39,232 nucleotides of DNA from Streptomyces sp. NRRL F-5122 (GCF_001507435.1 NZ_LMWH01000293.1:1-39232); one strand, 5' to 3'; positions 8,861-19,007 are shown, numbered from the stretch's first letter. Notes: a model not told the origin generated them from the letters alone. Program-made: numbers and translations.

Positions 8861-9489
8861 GCCCCGCCGCCGCACTGGCGACCACGGCCGCCGCCGCACC
8901 GCACGGCTTCCTCTCCCCGACCGGCGTCGAGATCGCCTTCCTCCTCGTCGGGCTGGTGACCTTCGGCGCCGCGCTCGTCACCGTCACCACCAGGCAGCTG
9001 GTGCACGCCGCCCTGTGGCTCGTGGTGACCCTCGGTGGCCTCGCCGTCGAATACCTGCTGCTCACCGCCGAGTTCATCGCGTGGATGCAGGTCCTCATCT
9101 ACGTCGGTTCCGTGGTCGTCCTCCTCCTGTTCGGGCTGATGCTCACCAAGGCACCCATCGGCCGCTCGCCGGATGCCGACTCCGCCAACCGCTGGGCCGC
9201 ACTCGGCGTCGCCGTCGCGGCCGCGGCCGCCCTCGTCTGGGTGGTCGTCGACGCGTTCCGCACGACCTGGATCGACCTCGGCGGCGCACCCTCGGGTTCC
9301 ACCAAGGTGACGGGCGCCAGCCTGTTCCAGAACTGGGTGCTTCCCTTCGAGGCCCTCTCCGTCCTCCTCCTCGCCGCCCTGGTCGGCGCGATCGTCCTCT
9401 CCCGCAAGGCGAAGGCGGACGCGGCGGCCGCCACTACGGGCACCCCGGCCGTCCCGGGCAGCCGGAGCGAGAAGGAGGGCGTCCGCTGA
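8857..9489 (+). CDS. nuoJ: NADH-quinone oxidoreductase subunit J
   Basis: A 210-residue NuoJ/ND6 homologue with five hydrophobic helices (about 22-45, 50-70, 76-98, 112-131, 166-187). The family segment [23 protein letters not shown] is split by the pi-bulge region known in ND6. AGGAGGG lies six bases before the GTG start, which overlaps the nuoI stop (GTGA). The C-terminal Ala/Thr-rich tail is cytosolic. It stands between NuoI and NuoK in the usual order. Confidence 0.94.
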   Translation: MSPAAALATTAAAAPHGFLSPTGVEIAFLLVGLVTFGAALVTVTTRQLVHAALWLVVTLGGLAVEYLLLTAEFIAWMQVLIYVGSVVVLLLFGLMLTKAPIGRSPDADSANRWAALGVAVAAAAALVWVVVDAFRTTWIDLGGAPSGSTKVTGASLFQNWVLPFEALSVLLLAALVGAIVLSRKAKADAAAATTGTPAVPGSRSEKEGVR

Positions 9490-9854
9490 TGCACCTCGTC
9501 TATCCCGCCGTTCTCGCCGTCCTCCTCTTCTCGACGGGCCTTTACGGCGTGCTCGCCCGCCGCAACGCGATCCTCGTCCTGATGTCCGTCGAGCTGATGC
9601 TCAACGCCGTCAATCTCAACCTCGTCGCCTTCGACGTCTGGCTGAACAGGACCGCCCGCGAGACGCTGCACTCCGGTCAGGCCCTGACCCTGTTCACCAT
9701 CGCCATCGCCGCCGCCGAGATCGGTATCGGCCTGGCGATCGTCCTCGCCGTCCACCGCAATCGCGGTACCTCGGACATCGACAGACTCCGCGACACCGCC
9801 GAGGGCCACGAAAGCGACGCCCCCGAGGCTGAGAAGGCTGAGGCCACCGCGTGA
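9489..9854 (+). CDS. nuoK: NADH-quinone oxidoreductase subunit K
   Basis: A 121-residue NuoK/ND4L homologue with three transmembrane helices. The conserved membrane glutamates needed for proton transfer are in [14 protein letters not shown] and [12 protein letters not shown]. The last about 25 residues form a charged tail longer than the roughly 100-residue family norm. The ATG shares one base with the nuoJ TGA, and the stop overlaps the nuoL GTG. Confidence 0.95.
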   Translation: MHLVYPAVLAVLLFSTGLYGVLARRNAILVLMSVELMLNAVNLNLVAFDVWLNRTARETLHSGQALTLFTIAIAAAEIGIGLAIVLAVHRNRGTSDIDRLRDTAEGHESDAPEAEKAEATA

Positions 9855-11842
9855 CCACGACCACCCTCGCCGTCCTCGTCCCTCTCCTTCCCTTCCTCGG
9901 AGCCGCAGCCGGCCTGCTGCTCGGCCGCACCGCTCCCGGCTTCGTCCGCCCGCTCGCCGTCCTGCCGACCCTCGCGGCGTTCGTACTGGCCGTGCTGGTC
10001 GCGGCACGTCAGGGCGGCGGCCGGGCCGTCGACTCCGCGACCGAGTTCACACCCACCGGCTCGGTCCCGATCGAACTCGCGCTGCACATCGACGGCTTCG
10101 CCGCACTCGTCGCCGTCCTGGTGGGCCTCGTCGCCCTGTGCGTGCAGATCTACTCGACGGGCTATCTGCGCGAGGACCCGCGCTACCCCTCGTACGCCGC
10201 TCTCGTCTCCCTGTTCACCTCCGCGATGCTCCTGGTCGTCTACTCGGGCGACCTGATCGTGCTGCTGGTGGGCTGGGAAGTCATGGGCATCTGCTCCTAC
10301 TTCCTGGTCGGTCACTACTGGGAGACCCCGGAGGCCCGCGCCGCCTCCATCAAGGCCTTCCTGGTCACCAAGCTCGGCGACGTTCCCTTCCTCATCGGTC
10401 TGTTCGCGCTCGGTACCGACGCCGGTTCCTTCCGCATCACGAAGATCCTGGGCACCGTCGCCGGCGGAGGACTGCACCACCCGACCCTGATCGCGCTGCT
10501 GCTCCTGGCCGGTGTGGCGGGCAAGTCGGCGCAGTTCCCGCTGCACACCTGGCTCCCCGACGCGATGGCCGGCCCGACACCCGTCTCCGCACTGATCCAT
10601 GCCGCGACCATGGTCGCGGCGGGTATCTACTTCATCGCCCGCCTCCTTCCGGTGTTCCAGGCCTCCTCGGCCGCGATGGTCGTCCTCGCCGTCATGGCCG
10701 CCGTGACGATGGCCGGCTCAGGGTTCGCCGCGCTCGCCCAGGACGACATCAAGCGCGTGCTCGCCTACTCGACCATCGGCCAGCTCGGCTATATGACCGG
10801 TGCCCTCGCCGTCGGCGAGCGCGGGGCCGCCGTCTTCCACCTCCTGTCCCACGGCGCCTTCAAGGCGCTCCTCTTCCTCGCGGCCGGCGTGATCATCCAC
10901 GCCGCCGGCACCAACTCGCTGGCCGCAATGTCCCGTATGAAGGACCTGCGCGCCCGCGTCCCCGACGCCTACTGGACGATGACCGTGGCACTGCTCGCTC
11001 TCGCCGCGATCCCGCCGTTCGCCGGCTTCTTCTCCAAGGAGTCCGTGCTCGGTGCCGCCGAGCACGTCGCCACGGGGCACACCGAGCACGCCCCCGGTGT
11101 CGCAGGGTGGATCGTCCTTCTGGTCGGCCTGTTCACGGCACTGCTCACCGCCTCGTACGCGACCCGGCTGTGGCTGCTCGCCTTCCGGGGCCACGGTGCC
11201 GAGGCGCCGGACCACGGCAAGCAGCCCCTCGTCATGAACGCCGTGCTGTGGGTGCTCGCCGTTCCGTCGCTGGCCTTCGGACTGGCGTACGGCGTGCTCC
11301 CCGACTGGTTCGACAGCCGTGACCTGACGCCGACGCTGATCACCTCCGTCCTCGGCACGGGCCTCGCCCTGGTCGGCGGACTCGTGACCTACGGCGCCTG
11401 GCGCCACACCACCGCGCTCGCCGGCCGCGTCCCCCTGGGTGCGGTCGCGGCCCACCCCGAGGCGGACGCCGGTCTGGTCGAGGCCGAGGCCATCGCGAGC
11501 CATGAGCCCGCGTACGGAGAGGTCGCCTACGCACACGACCCCGCGGACCCGGGCCGTCTCCTGCTGGGCCCGCTGCACCGCCATGCTGCCGTCGGTTTCC
11601 ACCTGGACGCCGTGTACGACGCGCTCTTCGTCCGTCCGGTCAGGGCGGGGGCGAGCCTCGTCCGGTTCCTCGACCGTGAGGTCGTCGAGACCTACGTGCG
11701 CGGCGCCGGCGCCCTACCCCGCCTGCTGGGGGCCGCGGTACGGCGCGCCCAGACCGGCAATGTGCAGACCTATGTGAGCGCGCTGCTCGCCGGCACCGTC
11801 GTCCTCGCGGTGGCCGCCCTCCTCGTCGCCACGGGAGCGTGA
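9851..11842 (+). CDS. nuoL: NADH-quinone oxidoreductase subunit L (antiporter-like)
   Basis: A 663-residue NuoL/ND5 homologue, one of three antiporter-like proton-pumping subunits. Family motifs include [20 protein letters not shown] (membrane Glu), FLVTKLGD, and the central channel segment [20 protein letters not shown] followed by [17 protein letters not shown] second half-channel region [20 protein letters not shown] with broken helices is present. The C-terminal part corresponds to the long lateral helix that runs along NuoM and NuoN. Length is slightly above the about 613 of E. coli. The GTG start overlaps the nuoK stop by four bases. Confidence 0.95.
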   Translation: MTTTTLAVLVPLLPFLGAAAGLLLGRTAPGFVRPLAVLPTLAAFVLAVLVAARQGGGRAVDSATEFTPTGSVPIELALHIDGFAALVAVLVGLVALCVQIYSTGYLREDPRYPSYAALVSLFTSAMLLVVYSGDLIVLLVGWEVMGICSYFLVGHYWETPEARAASIKAFLVTKLGDVPFLIGLFALGTDAGSFRITKILGTVAGGGLHHPTLIALLLLAGVAGKSAQFPLHTWLPDAMAGPTPVSALIHAATMVAAGIYFIARLLPVFQASSAAMVVLAVMAAVTMAGSGFAALAQDDIKRVLAYSTIGQLGYMTGALAVGERGAAVFHLLSHGAFKALLFLAAGVIIHAAGTNSLAAMSRMKDLRARVPDAYWTMTVALLALAAIPPFAGFFSKESVLGAAEHVATGHTEHAPGVAGWIVLLVGLFTALLTASYATRLWLLAFRGHGAEAPDHGKQPLVMNAVLWVLAVPSLAFGLAYGVLPDWFDSRDLTPTLITSVLGTGLALVGGLVTYGAWRHTTALAGRVPLGAVAAHPEADAGLVEAEAIASHEPAYGEVAYAHDPADPGRLLLGPLHRHAAVGFHLDAVYDALFVRPVRAGASLVRFLDREVVETYVRGAGALPRLLGAAVRRAQTGNVQTYVSALLAGTVVLAVAALLVATGA

Positions 11843-11848
11843 GCAGGC

Positions 11849-13423
11849 GTGATCGATATCAGTGAGTCCGTGATGCAGATCCTTCTGGCGTTCATCGTCG
11901 TCGTGCCGCTCATCGGCGCGCTCGCCGCCCTTCTGCCGGCCCCGCCCGGGCTGAAGGGGAAGTCGCCCGAGCAGGCCGTGCTGCGGCACGGCGTGACCGT
12001 CACCGGTGTCGTGCTCATCGCGGCGATCGTCCTGGCGCTCGGCTTCGACCACGACCATCCGTCGAAGATGCAGGCCGCCACCGACATCAGCTGGATCCCG
12101 GCACTCGATGTGCGGATCCACCTCGGCATCGACGGCATTTCCCTCCCCCTTCTGGTCCTGACCGCGCTGCTGACCTTCCTCTGCGCGCTCTACTCGTACT
12201 TCAAGATGCCCGCGGGCCCGTCCCCGAAGGCCTTCGTCGCCTTGGTGCTCGTCCTCGAGTCCGGCACCCTCGCGACCTTCGCCGTCCTCGATCTGCTGCT
12301 GTTCTTCCTCGCGTTCGAGATGGTGCTCATCCCGATGTACTTCCTCATCGCCCGCTGGGGCGGTGAGGGGCGGACCCAGGCGGCTTGGAGGTTCATCCTC
12401 TTCACGCTGCTCGGCTCCGTCGTCATGCTGCTCGGCCTGCTCCTGATCGGGCTCAAGGCGGGCACGTTCGACATGGTGGCACTCGCCACTGACAATGGCC
12501 GGTCACTCACCGCATCCGTGCAGGTCATCGCCGTTCTGGCGATGGGGATCGGGCTCGCGGTCAAGACGCCGATGTGGCCGCTGCACAGCTGGCTGCCCGA
12601 CGCTCACACCTCGGCGCCGACCGTCGGTTCGGTGCTGCTGGCCGGTGTCCTGCTGAAGATGGGTACGTACGGGTTCGTCCGAATCATCCTGCCGATCGCG
12701 CCCGACGGATCGCACACCTTCGCGCCGTACCTCGCCGCGTTCGCCGTCGTAGGGATCGTGTACGGATCCCTGGCCTGCCTGGCTCTGGCCAAGCGCGGTG
12801 CGCGAGGCGACCTCAAGCGGCTCATCGCCTACTCCTCCGTCGGCCACATGGGCTTCGTGCTGCTCGGGATCGCGTCGATGACCCCGACCGGCGTGAACGG
12901 CGCGCTCTTCGCCAACATCGCCCACGGCCTCATCACCGGCCTCCTGTTCTTCCTGGTCGGCGCGCTGAAGGACCGCACCGGCACCACCGACCTCGACACC
13001 CTCGCCGAGAAGTCCGGCGCCGCCCTCTACGGCAAGGCTCCCCGACTCGGCGGTCTGCTCGCCTTCGGCGCGGTGGCGTCGCTGGGCCTGCCGGGACTGG
13101 CCGGGTTCTGGGGCGAGATGCTCGCGATGTTCGGTGCGTTCAAGCCCGCCGCGGATCTCAGCCGCCCGGCGTTCCTGGCATTCATGTCGATCGCCGCGTT
13201 CGGCACCCTGCTGACCGCCGCGTACATGCTCATCGTGGTGCGGAGGGTGTGCATGGGCGCCGCCCCGCAGGACGCCCCGCAGCTCGCCGACGTACACACG
13301 TACGAACTCGCGGCCTGGACACCGCTCATCGCCCTCACAGTCGTCGCCGGTTTGTGGCCCAGGGCCCTCCTCGGCCTGACCGACCCGGCCGTGCAGCAAC
13401 TCCTCGCAGGAGGCACCCGATGA
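11849..13423 (+). CDS. nuoM: NADH-quinone oxidoreductase subunit M (antiporter-like)
   Basis: A 524-residue NuoM/ND4 homologue. Key pump residues are visible in LAFEMVLIPMYFLIARWGG (membrane Glu) and KTPMWPLHSWLPDAHTSAPT, and the ARGDLKRLIAYSSVGHMGF segment is typical. About fourteen hydrophobic helices are expected and the sequence is hydrophobic throughout. The GTG start lies six bases after the nuoL stop; a nearby in-frame ATG eight codons later is an alternative. The stop overlaps the nuoN ATG. Confidence 0.95.
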   Translation: MIDISESVMQILLAFIVVVPLIGALAALLPAPPGLKGKSPEQAVLRHGVTVTGVVLIAAIVLALGFDHDHPSKMQAATDISWIPALDVRIHLGIDGISLPLLVLTALLTFLCALYSYFKMPAGPSPKAFVALVLVLESGTLATFAVLDLLLFFLAFEMVLIPMYFLIARWGGEGRTQAAWRFILFTLLGSVVMLLGLLLIGLKAGTFDMVALATDNGRSLTASVQVIAVLAMGIGLAVKTPMWPLHSWLPDAHTSAPTVGSVLLAGVLLKMGTYGFVRIILPIAPDGSHTFAPYLAAFAVVGIVYGSLACLALAKRGARGDLKRLIAYSSVGHMGFVLLGIASMTPTGVNGALFANIAHGLITGLLFFLVGALKDRTGTTDLDTLAEKSGAALYGKAPRLGGLLAFGAVASLGLPGLAGFWGEMLAMFGAFKPAADLSRPAFLAFMSIAAFGTLLTAAYMLIVVRRVCMGAAPQDAPQLADVHTYELAAWTPLIALTVVAGLWPRALLGLTDPAVQQLLAGGTR

Positions 13424-14919
13424 GCACCCTCGTCCAGTCCGTCGACTGGCTTGCCGTCGCGCCGCCCACCATCGCGGCCGTCGTCGGGCTCGTCGTCCTC
13501 GTCGCGGACCTCTTCCTCGACGCGCGGAGGAAGGCCCTCCTCGGCTGGGTCTCCGTGGCGGGTCTCGCCGTCGCGGCGCTCATGCTGCTGCCGCTCCTCG
13601 ACGGCGACCGGGCCACCTTCTGCCTGGCCGGCGACCCGCACCTGTGCAGTTACACGGCGGACCGTTTCACCCTCGTCATCCAGTTCCTCGTACTCGGCGG
13701 CGCCCTCCTCGCGGCGCTTCTGTCCGTCACGGTCCTCGAGGACGCCAAGAGGCGGATCCCCGAGGGGGAGTTCTGGTTCCTGCTGCTGTCCTCCGCGGCC
13801 GGCGCCGCTCTGCTGCCCGCCTCCCGCGACCTGGCGACGCTCGTCGTCGCTCTCGAGGTCGCCTCCCTGCCCGCGTTCGCCCTCGTCGGCATGCGGTACG
13901 GCGACAAGAGGTCCTCCGAGGCGGCCCTGAAGTTCTTCCTCTCGTCCGTCACCGCCACCGCGGTCAGCCTCATGGGCATCAGCTTCGTCTACGCGTCCAC
14001 GGGCTCGCTCTACCTCACGCAGATCGCCGACCGGATCCAGCACGTGGACGGTCAGCTGCACGTTCTCGCCCAGACGGGTGTGGTCCTCACCCTCGTGGGC
14101 TTCGCCTTCAAGACGGCCGCCGTCCCGTTCCACTTCTGGGTCCCCGACACCTACGTCGGAGCGCCCCTGCCGGTCGCGGCCTATCTGTCGGTGGTGGGGA
14201 AGGCGGTCGGCTTCTCCGGCCTCATCCTCGTCACCGTCGTCGCCCTGCCGTCCTACTCCGACGTCTGGGGCCCGGCACTCGCCGCGCTGGCCTGCCTCAC
14301 CATGACCGTCGGCAACGTCGGCGCGCTGCGGCAGCAGGCCACGCGCGCGTACAGCGCCGTACGCCTGCTCGCCTGGTCCTCCGTGGGCCAGGCCGGCTAC
14401 CTCCTGGTGCCGATCGCGTCGGCCGGCTACTCCAAGGACGCCCAGAAGGCGATCGGCTCCACGGTGGCGTACGCCCTGATGTACGCGGCGGTCAACCTCG
14501 GCGCCTTCGCCGTGGCCGCGCTCGTGGGCCGTACGAGGACCCTGAACCGCATCACCGACTACCGCGGCCTGTACGCCTCGAACCCGCTCGCCGCCCTGTT
14601 CCTGGCGTTCTTCCTGCTGTGTCTGGCGGGTCTCCCGCCCGGCATCATCGGTCTCTTCGCCAAGGTCACCGTATTCTCCGCGGCCGTCGACGCGGGCCTC
14701 GGCTGGCTCGCCGTGGTGATGGCCGTGAACGTGGTGATCGCACTCTTCTACTACCTGCAGTGGACGGCCCTGCTCTTCCGTGCTCCCGAGGGTGAGCCCG
14801 AGAAGCAGCGGGTGCCCGCCCCCCTCACGGCCGCCATCGCCCTGAGTGCCGTCCTGGGCGTCGCCCTGTCCGGAGCGCCCCAGCTCGTGCTGCGCTTCTC
14901 GGACACCGGCCTTTTCTGA
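13420..14919 (+). CDS. nuoN: NADH-quinone oxidoreductase subunit N (antiporter-like)
   Basis: A 499-residue NuoN/ND2 homologue, the last gene of the operon. Characteristic segments are ATLVVALEVASLPAFALVGM (membrane Glu), FKTAAVPFHFWVPDTYVGAP and the ARAYSAVRLLAWSSVGQAGY region. AGGAGG lies eight bases upstream of the ATG, which overlaps the nuoM stop by four bases. A perfect inverted repeat (14934-14967) ends the operon 14 bp later. Together nuoH and nuoJ-N make a complete membrane arm, while the peripheral arm is represented only by A, B, C and I. Confidence 0.95.
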   Translation: MSTLVQSVDWLAVAPPTIAAVVGLVVLVADLFLDARRKALLGWVSVAGLAVAALMLLPLLDGDRATFCLAGDPHLCSYTADRFTLVIQFLVLGGALLAALLSVTVLEDAKRRIPEGEFWFLLLSSAAGAALLPASRDLATLVVALEVASLPAFALVGMRYGDKRSSEAALKFFLSSVTATAVSLMGISFVYASTGSLYLTQIADRIQHVDGQLHVLAQTGVVLTLVGFAFKTAAVPFHFWVPDTYVGAPLPVAAYLSVVGKAVGFSGLILVTVVALPSYSDVWGPALAALACLTMTVGNVGALRQQATRAYSAVRLLAWSSVGQAGYLLVPIASAGYSKDAQKAIGSTVAYALMYAAVNLGAFAVAALVGRTRTLNRITDYRGLYASNPLAALFLAFFLLCLAGLPPGIIGLFAKVTVFSAAVDAGLGWLAVVMAVNVVIALFYYLQWTALLFRAPEGEPEKQRVPAPLTAAIALSAVLGVALSGAPQLVLRFSDTGLF

Positions 14920-14933
14920 CGGATGCCCTGTAC

Positions 14934-14967
14934 GCGACGCCCCGCACACGCGTGTGCGGGGCGTCGC
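14934..14967 (+). terminator. perfect 34-bp hairpin ending the nuo operon
   Basis: GCGACGCCCCGCACACG is followed at once by its exact reverse complement, 14 bp after the nuoN stop. The stem is very strong, without a U tract. Confidence 0.85.
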
Positions 14968-15007
14968 CGTTCACCCGGACGGCTCACACGCTCCGATGCC
15001 CGCACAA

Positions 15008-15036
15008 GGGAACTTGAGGTCCCCGCCTGGCGTTGA
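15008..15036 (+). promoter_or_regulatory. candidate sigma-R-type promoter upstream of htpX
   Basis: GGGAAC (15008-15013), an 18-bp spacer and GTTGA (15032-15036) resemble the thiol-stress sigma-R consensus (GGAAT-N18/19-GTT). It would start a leader of about 80 nt before htpX. This is a consensus match only; the -35 has C in place of T. Confidence 0.35.
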
Positions 15037-15122
15037 CCAGTGCGGGAGGGTCCACTGAGAAGTGGAGTCAACAGCATTCGCAGACAAAGGGTTCCCCTGC
15101 CGCACCACTTGGAGGGCGTACC

Positions 15123-15986
15123 GTGCACCGCCGGCACAACGGGCTCAGGACCGCAGTACTCCTCGGGGGACTGTCCGCACTCATCATCGTCATCGGCAGC
15201 CTCTTCGGGCGTACGGGCCTGATCGTCGCGGTTCTCGTAGCGATCGGCACGAACGCGTACGCGTACTGGAACAGCGACAAGCTGGCTCTACGCGCGATGC
15301 GTGCGCGCCCGGTGAGCGAGTTCGAGGCCCCGGCGCTGTACCGCATGGTCCGCGAGCTCTCGACCCAGGCCCGTCAGCCCATGCCCCGCCTGTACATCTC
15401 GCCGACGGAGGCGCCGAACGCCTTCGCGACCGGCCGCAATCCGCGCAACGCCGCCGTGTGCTGCACCGAGGGCATCCTCCGCCTCCTGGACGAGCGTGAA
15501 CTGCGCGGCGTCATCGGGCACGAACTGAGCCACGTCTACAACCGCGACATCCTGATCTCCTCCGTGGCCGGTGCGCTCGCCTCGGTGATCATGTTCCTGG
15601 TGAACTTCGCGTGGCTGATCCCGGTCGGCCGCTCGGACGACGACGAGGGCCCGGGCATCTTCGGTCTGCTGTTGATCATGCTTCTGGGCCCGCTCGCGGC
15701 CACCCTCATCCAGCTCGCCATCAGCCGCTCCAGGGAGTACGAGGCCGACGCCTCCGGCGCCCAGCTCACCGGCGATCCGCTGGCGCTCGCGAGCGCCCTG
15801 CGCAAGCTGGAGGTGGGCACCCAGCAGTTGCCCCTGCCACCCGAGCCGCGCCTGGAGACGGCGAGCCACATGATGATCGCAAACCCCTTCCGCGCCGGTC
15901 AGGGACTCGCGAAGATGTTCTCCACGCACCCGCCGATGGCGGAGCGCATCGCCCGGCTCGAACAGATGGCAGGTCGTCACCGGTGA
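15123..15986 (+). CDS. htpX: membrane zinc metalloprotease HtpX (M48B)
   Basis: A 287-residue membrane-bound protease close to the 293 residues of E. coli HtpX, which degrades misfolded membrane proteins. Two N-terminal helices (about 9-28 and 32-47) precede the catalytic domain. The zinc site is HELSH at H133/E134/H137, with the third ligand Glu in the later [11 protein letters not shown]. Two further hydrophobic segments (about 147-168, 181-202) follow. The GTG start is chosen because GGAGGG sits six bases upstream; the longer frame from 15033 lacks a membrane-protein start. The next gene overlaps the stop codon, so the two are probably co-transcribed. Confidence 0.93.
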   Translation: MHRRHNGLRTAVLLGGLSALIIVIGSLFGRTGLIVAVLVAIGTNAYAYWNSDKLALRAMRARPVSEFEAPALYRMVRELSTQARQPMPRLYISPTEAPNAFATGRNPRNAAVCCTEGILRLLDERELRGVIGHELSHVYNRDILISSVAGALASVIMFLVNFAWLIPVGRSDDDEGPGIFGLLLIMLLGPLAATLIQLAISRSREYEADASGAQLTGDPLALASALRKLEVGTQQLPLPPEPRLETASHMMIANPFRAGQGLAKMFSTHPPMAERIARLEQMAGRHR

Positions 15987-16375
15987 AGACAATCCTGAAC
16001 GTCATTTGGCTGGTCCTGAGCGGCTTCTGGCTGTTCCTCGGGTACCTGCTCGCCGGCGTGCTGCTGTGCCTCACGATCATCGGCATCCCGTTCGGCATCG
16101 CGGCCTTTCGCATCGGCGTGTACGCGCTGTGGCCCTTCGGCTATACGACGGTCGAGCGCAGTGACGCGGGTGCGCCCTCCTGCATCGGCAACGTCCTGTG
16201 GCTGATCCTGGCCGGCTGGTGGCTGGCCCTCGCCCACATCGTGACCGGCATCGCCCTGTGCATCACGATCATCGGCATCCCGTTCGGTATCGCCAACTTC
16301 AAGCTCATCCCGGTCTCGCTGCTCCCCCTGGGGCGCGAGATCGTATCCACGGACGAGCCGTTCGCGACGCGCTGA
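15983..16375 (+). CDS. YccF domain-containing inner membrane protein
   Basis: A 130-residue membrane protein with two copies of the YccF half-unit, each a hydrophobic hairpin ending in [10 protein letters not shown] (about 31-40 and 95-104). The family has no established biochemical function. The GTG start overlaps the htpX stop (GTGA), so the two are translationally coupled, which suggests a membrane-homeostasis setting. I see no terminator in 16376-16598. Confidence 0.88.
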   Translation: MKTILNVIWLVLSGFWLFLGYLLAGVLLCLTIIGIPFGIAAFRIGVYALWPFGYTTVERSDAGAPSCIGNVLWLILAGWWLALAHIVTGIALCITIIGIPFGIANFKLIPVSLLPLGREIVSTDEPFATR

Positions 16376-16598
16376 CGGGCGTACGAGCCGCGCACTCCCG
16401 TACGTGGCACCCACGACGTCCTCGCGCGCACGGCGAAGAGCGAGCTGACGGCAGCCTCGTTCCGCGGCCCCTGCCGGCAGCCCTTACCGGAACCGCCGGA
16501 CCACCTCGCGGAACGACGTATCGACGTTGGTCCCGCATGAAGCCGGCGGGTTGTCCACAGGCCGCCCGACTGTCGGTGGCTCCCTGCATCATGAAGCC

Positions 16599-17165
16599 AT
16601 GACCGAGTACGAGCAGTTGCTGGACAGGGTGGCGCAACAGGCCCGCGACATCCGGCCGTGGGGCTGGGCTTCGCTCCCCGAGCCCGTGGAGGAGGCCGCG
16701 CTCACCCGCGCCGAGGCGGCCCTGGGCTTCTTGCTGCCCCCGCTGCTCGCGACCCTGTATCTGCGGATAGGGGACGGTGGATTCGGCCCGTCGTACGGTC
16801 TGTTGCCCCTGCTCGACAGCCCGCCGTCCGGCGAGCCCGCCGCCGTCCCGCAGTACCTCGCGAATTGCGCGAGCGGCCGCAAGGACCCCGACTGGCCGTG
16901 GCCCGAGGGCGTCCTGCCGATATCCCACTGGGGATGCGGCATGTATGCGTGCGTGGACTGCCGTACCCCGCAGGGCACGGTTCTGCTCTACGAGCCGAAC
17001 GCCGACGACGCCGCACAAGCCTGGTACGTGGACGCTCCCGGCCTCGTGGACTGGCTGCTCACCTGGCTCGACGGGACCGGCTGGTACGAGGAGTCCAACG
17101 ACGGCACGGACCTGGCGCCGTGGCCGGACTTCCCGATACGCACGGGCACGGCCCGCGCCTCGTAG
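16599..17165 (+). CDS. SMI1/KNR4 (SUKH) family protein
   Basis: A 188-residue acidic soluble protein. An N-terminal helix (MTEYEQLLDRVAQQARDI) and the following LTRAEAALGFLLPPLLATLYLRIGDGGFGP segment are typical of SMI1/KNR4 domains, as is the Trp-rich centre (PISHWGCGMYACVDC) and the C-terminal helix (GLVDWLLTWLDG). The superfamily includes many toxin-immunity proteins and also cellular proteins. No toxin gene is adjacent, so a role in immunity is not indicated here. The ATG lacks a clear Shine-Dalgarno. It is convergent with the permease gene downstream. Confidence 0.8.
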   Translation: MTEYEQLLDRVAQQARDIRPWGWASLPEPVEEAALTRAEAALGFLLPPLLATLYLRIGDGGFGPSYGLLPLLDSPPSGEPAAVPQYLANCASGRKDPDWPWPEGVLPISHWGCGMYACVDCRTPQGTVLLYEPNADDAAQAWYVDAPGLVDWLLTWLDGTGWYEESNDGTDLAPWPDFPIRTGTARAS

Positions 17166-17259
17166 CAGGCACATTCATACAGCGCGTGCGGCGACCGGCG
17201 GTGTGCACGCAGAGCGTGCCCGGCGAGAGGGCGTATCCGCACAGAGGCCGTGGGCCGGC

Positions 17260-18540
17260 TCACGGCCAGCGCACGGAGATCCACCGCCGGATGCCGTAAG
17301 CCGCCGCACCCAGGCCCAGTACACCCGCGCCGACGCCCACCGACACCCATGGCAGCGCGAACGCCAGGACGACGCACCCGAGCAGCCCGACCGCCGGTAC
17401 GACGCGCGATGCCGGCGTCGAACGCAGCGTCCAGGCAGCGGCATTGGCGACTGCGTAGTACGCCAGCACCCCGAAGGAGGAGAAACCGATCGCGCCACGC
17501 ACGTCCACGGTCGCGGCGAGGGTGGCCACCACGACGCCCACGGCCAGCTCGGCCCGGTGCGGCACCTTGAAGCGCGGATGCACGGCCGCCAGGGCGCCCG
17601 GCAGATGGCGGTCGCGGGCCATGGCCAGCGTGGTCCGCGAGACGCCCAGGATCAGTGCCAGCAGCGAGCCCAGTGCGGCCACAGCCGCTCCCACACGCAC
17701 CACCGGCACCAGACCGGGCACCCCCGCCGCCCGCACCGCGTCGGCCAGCGGAGCAGCCGCACGCCCCAATCCATCGGCACCCAGCACGGAAAGGACGGAG
17801 ACGGCCACCGCCGCGTACACGACCAGCGTGATGCCGAGCGCGAGCGGGATCGCCCGCGGGATGGTGCGCGCCGGATCACGGACCTCTTCGCCGAGGGTGG
17901 CGATCCGCGCGTACCCCGCGAAGGCGAAGAAGAGCAACCCGGCCGCCTGCAGCACCCCGCCGGCACCACCGGAGGCGCCGATGTCCAGGTGCGCGGTGTC
18001 GGCCGCCCCGGAAACGAGGCACACCACGACGACGGAAGCGAGGACCGCCAGCACGACCGCCACGATCAGCCTGGTCAGCAGCGCGGACTTCTGCATGCCG
18101 CCGTAGTTCACGGCGGTCAGGGCCACCACCGCGGCGACGGCCACCACGTGTGCCTGGCCCGGCCACACGTACGCGCCGACGGTGAGCGCCATCGCCGCAC
18201 AGGAGGCGGTCTTCCCGACGACGAAGGACCAGCCCGCCAGATACCCCCAGAAGACCCCTAGCCGCTCGCGCCCGTAGACATATGTGCCGCCCGAGGCGGG
18301 ATACAGGGCGGCCAGCCGCGCCGAGGACGAGGCGTTGCAGTAGGCGACCACGGCGGCGACGGCGAGTCCGATCAGCAGGCCGGAACCGGCTGCGTGCGCC
18401 GCGGGGGCCAGGGCCGCGAAGATCCCGGCCCCGACCATCGAACCCAGGCCGATGACGACGGCGTCCCCGACGCCGAGGGTGCGGCGAAGTTCCAGGCCAT
18501 CGGGTTGCTGTGCCCCGGACTGTGTCATGGGGCGAACCAT
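17260..18540 (-). CDS. APC-family amino acid permease
   Basis: A 426-residue polytopic protein with about twelve helices. The first helix has the family motif GLGSMVGAGIF (about 31-41), and helix 2/3 contains YPASGGTYVYGRERLG. The central LFFAFAGYARIATLGEEVRDPART loop is typical of the APC superfamily. It should import amino acids or related amines by proton symport or exchange; the substrate is not predictable. Two candidate starts exist (ATG at 18540 and 18528), neither with a strong Shine-Dalgarno. A short inverted repeat GGCCGTG/CACGGCC (17246-17267) overlaps the stop codon. Confidence 0.87.
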   Translation of the reverse strand: MVRPMTQSGAQQPDGLELRRTLGVGDAVVIGLGSMVGAGIFAALAPAAHAAGSGLLIGLAVAAVVAYCNASSSARLAALYPASGGTYVYGRERLGVFWGYLAGWSFVVGKTASCAAMALTVGAYVWPGQAHVVAVAAVVALTAVNYGGMQKSALLTRLIVAVVLAVLASVVVVCLVSGAADTAHLDIGASGGAGGVLQAAGLLFFAFAGYARIATLGEEVRDPARTIPRAIPLALGITLVVYAAVAVSVLSVLGADGLGRAAAPLADAVRAAGVPGLVPVVRVGAAVAALGSLLALILGVSRTTLAMARDRHLPGALAAVHPRFKVPHRAELAVGVVVATLAATVDVRGAIGFSSFGVLAYYAVANAAAWTLRSTPASRVVPAVGLLGCVVLAFALPWVSVGVGAGVLGLGAAAYGIRRWISVRWP

Positions 18541-18712
18541 ACTGAGCGCTGCAACCGGCCACTGCGGCGGAGGCGTCCTCTCCGACGACGGGCCAGCACA
18601 CGGAAAGCAGGGGCGAGTGCGGCCGTCACGACGGGCAGCGTCCAGGAATGAACACGGCCTGGCCGGAGCAGGAGCACAGCACAGGCACAGCGCGGAGAGG
18701 CAGGTTCACGGC

Positions 18713-18979
18713 ATGGGCATTGTCGGCTGGATCGTTCTGGGGCTGTTGGCGGGCGCCATCGCCAAGTTCCTGCTGCCGGGCAAGGACCCCGGCGGTTTCA
18801 TCGGTACGACCCTCATCGGCATCGCGGGCGCCTTCATCGGCGGCTGGATCTCGTCGCGCTGGCTGCACCACCCGATCAGCAAGCACTTCTACGACGGGCC
18901 CACCTGGGCGGCCGCGATCGGCGGCTCGCTGGTGCTACTGATCATCTATCGCGTTCTGTTCGGCGACTCACGGCGCTGA
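18713..18979 (+). CDS. GlsB/YeaQ/YmgE family membrane protein
   Basis: An 88-residue hydrophobic protein of the transglycosylase-associated family, with glycine-zipper helices: MGIVGWIVLGLLAGAIAKFLLP, then FIGTTLIGIAGAFIGGWI, then a C-terminal helix GGSLVLLIIYRVLF. The start is set at ATG 18713 because the family begins with this first helix; the upstream open frame is not coding-like. Members are stress-linked in other bacteria, but the function is not settled. It is convergent with yajQ across a perfect hairpin. Confidence 0.85.
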   Translation: MGIVGWIVLGLLAGAIAKFLLPGKDPGGFIGTTLIGIAGAFIGGWISSRWLHHPISKHFYDGPTWAAAIGGSLVLLIIYRVLFGDSRR

Positions 18980-19007
18980 GCACCCCTGAACCGCAGCCGG
19001 CGGCAAA

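Noticed and set aside
13027..14949. Long minus-strand frame opposite nuoN
   Set aside because: Gly/Arg/Glu-rich shadow of a membrane protein gene, without homology-like motifs.
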